Of a stretch of 39,509 nt of DNA, positions 39,188-39,509 are shown in pieces (position 1 is the stretch's first letter; the number at the start of each line of letters is the position of its first letter). The notes under the pieces are model-generated. The model did no database searches, was not told where the DNA came from, and worked only from the letters and a program-made list of their open reading frames with translations. The position numbers and the translations under genes are program-made. Source of the stretch: an uncultured Oscillibacter sp. (GTDB lineage Bacteria; Bacillota; Clostridia; Oscillospirales; Oscillospiraceae); contig CAJUMX010000022.1 of assembly GCA_910587705.1 (NCBI GenBank), forward strand, positions 1-39,509, read 5' to 3'.

Positions 39188-39509
39188 AGCTCGCAAAGTT
39201 TGAGGAGCTCCTCCCAATTGCGGTCAACTTCCTTCTGGGTCTCCTCGATCATCCACTCGTTTCCGGGCTTGAACATGTGGGCGAAGCGGCCTTGGGCCTT
39301 CAGGTACTCCTCAACCGGCAGCTTGTTCTTGGGCTTGTAGCTCAAAATGTACTTGCCCTCGACCACCTCATACAGCGGCCACACGCAGGTCTCCACCGCT
39401 AGCTTCGTAATCTCCATCAGCTTCTCGCTGGGATACCGCCAGCCTCTCGGGCAAGGAGCCATGACGTTTAAAAACGCCGCACCGGGGGTGTAGATCGCCT
39501 TGTGGGACT
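39184..39509 (-). CDS. porB: 2-oxoacid:ferredoxin oxidoreductase beta subunit, 3' end only
   Basis: The last 108 codons of a gene that begins beyond the right edge. The frame is open to the window end and reads SHKAIYTPGAAFLNVMAPCP, then RGWRYP and a C-terminal helical region ending LLKLCEL. This matches the end of the thiamine-diphosphate-binding beta subunit of pyruvate (or 2-oxoisovalerate) ferredoxin oxidoreductase. That subunit normally carries the TPP site and an iron-sulfur cluster, whose motifs lie outside the window. It would supply the acetyl-CoA used by citrate synthase nearby. PorB is the most likely name, but VorB cannot be excluded from this fragment. Confidence 0.82.
   Translation of the reverse strand, partial: SHKAIYTPGAAFLNVMAPCPRGWRYPSEKLMEITKLAVETCVWPLYEVVEGKYILSYKPKNKLPVEEYLKAQGRFAHMFKPGNEWMIEETQKEVDRNWEELLKLCEL

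Noticed and set aside
1..39509. tRNA, rRNA, riboswitch, prophage, IS or integrase genes
   Set aside because: None recognised by eye on either strand. A small non-coding RNA in the gaps cannot be excluded without a covariance-model search.

Overview
The window is a GC-rich, densely packed chromosomal segment from a Gram-positive anaerobe of the Clostridia. An Oscillospiraceae gut commensal of the Flavonifractor/Lawsonibacter/Pseudoflavonifractor type is the best guess. This is inferred from the CIRCE-controlled hrcA-grpE-dnaK-dnaJ and groESL operons, the SLH-domain surface protein, RNase M5, DUF951 and DUF6514 proteins, the end of a ferredoxin-dependent 2-oxoacid oxidoreductase gene, and a citrate synthase/aconitase/IDH branch. 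I found no rRNA, tRNA, prophage, insertion sequence or CRISPR array.

Left part (1-11.7 kb, almost all minus strand): after a membrane-anchored rhodanese comes an amino-sugar uptake and salvage island in two transcription units. The upstream unit is galE, a sugar-1-phosphate nucleotidyltransferase, a NahK-type N-acetylhexosamine 1-kinase and a PocR/AraC regulator, and it ends in an intrinsic terminator. The downstream unit is a sugar-binding lipoprotein, two permeases, nagB, nagA and an MsmK-type ATPase. Together these could import GlcNAc/GalNAc-type sugars, phosphorylate them at C1, interconvert the galacto- and gluco-forms as UDP-sugars, and feed fructose-6-phosphate to glycolysis. A mutase or 6-kinase and a disaccharide phosphorylase or hydrolase are not in the window. 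Three phased TCGTAC(GA) boxes upstream of the lipoprotein gene are candidate operators for the regulator.

Middle (11.7-16.2 kb): an orphan membrane-anchored protein, rarA, an S1-domain protein convergent with it, a DUF951 gene coupled to a 31-codon membrane peptide gene, a hotdog thioesterase and a Crp/Fnr regulator.

Heat-shock and housekeeping block (16.2-31.1 kb, plus strand except cutC): hrcA-grpE-dnaK-dnaJ behind a CIRCE promoter, a PHP phosphatase, rpiB, a DUF4015-like protein, comEC-holA-rnmV, a DUF6514 protein, and groES-groEL behind a second CIRCE element with unusually long arms. cutC is convergent with groEL.

Right part (31.1-39.5 kb): a secreted SLH protein with a 24-bp tandem repeat; a minus-strand gltA, YbhJ-like aconitase-family hydratase and icd operon that should make 2-oxoglutarate for glutamate synthesis; a small PH-domain protein; and the 3' end of a PorB-like gene that runs off the window.
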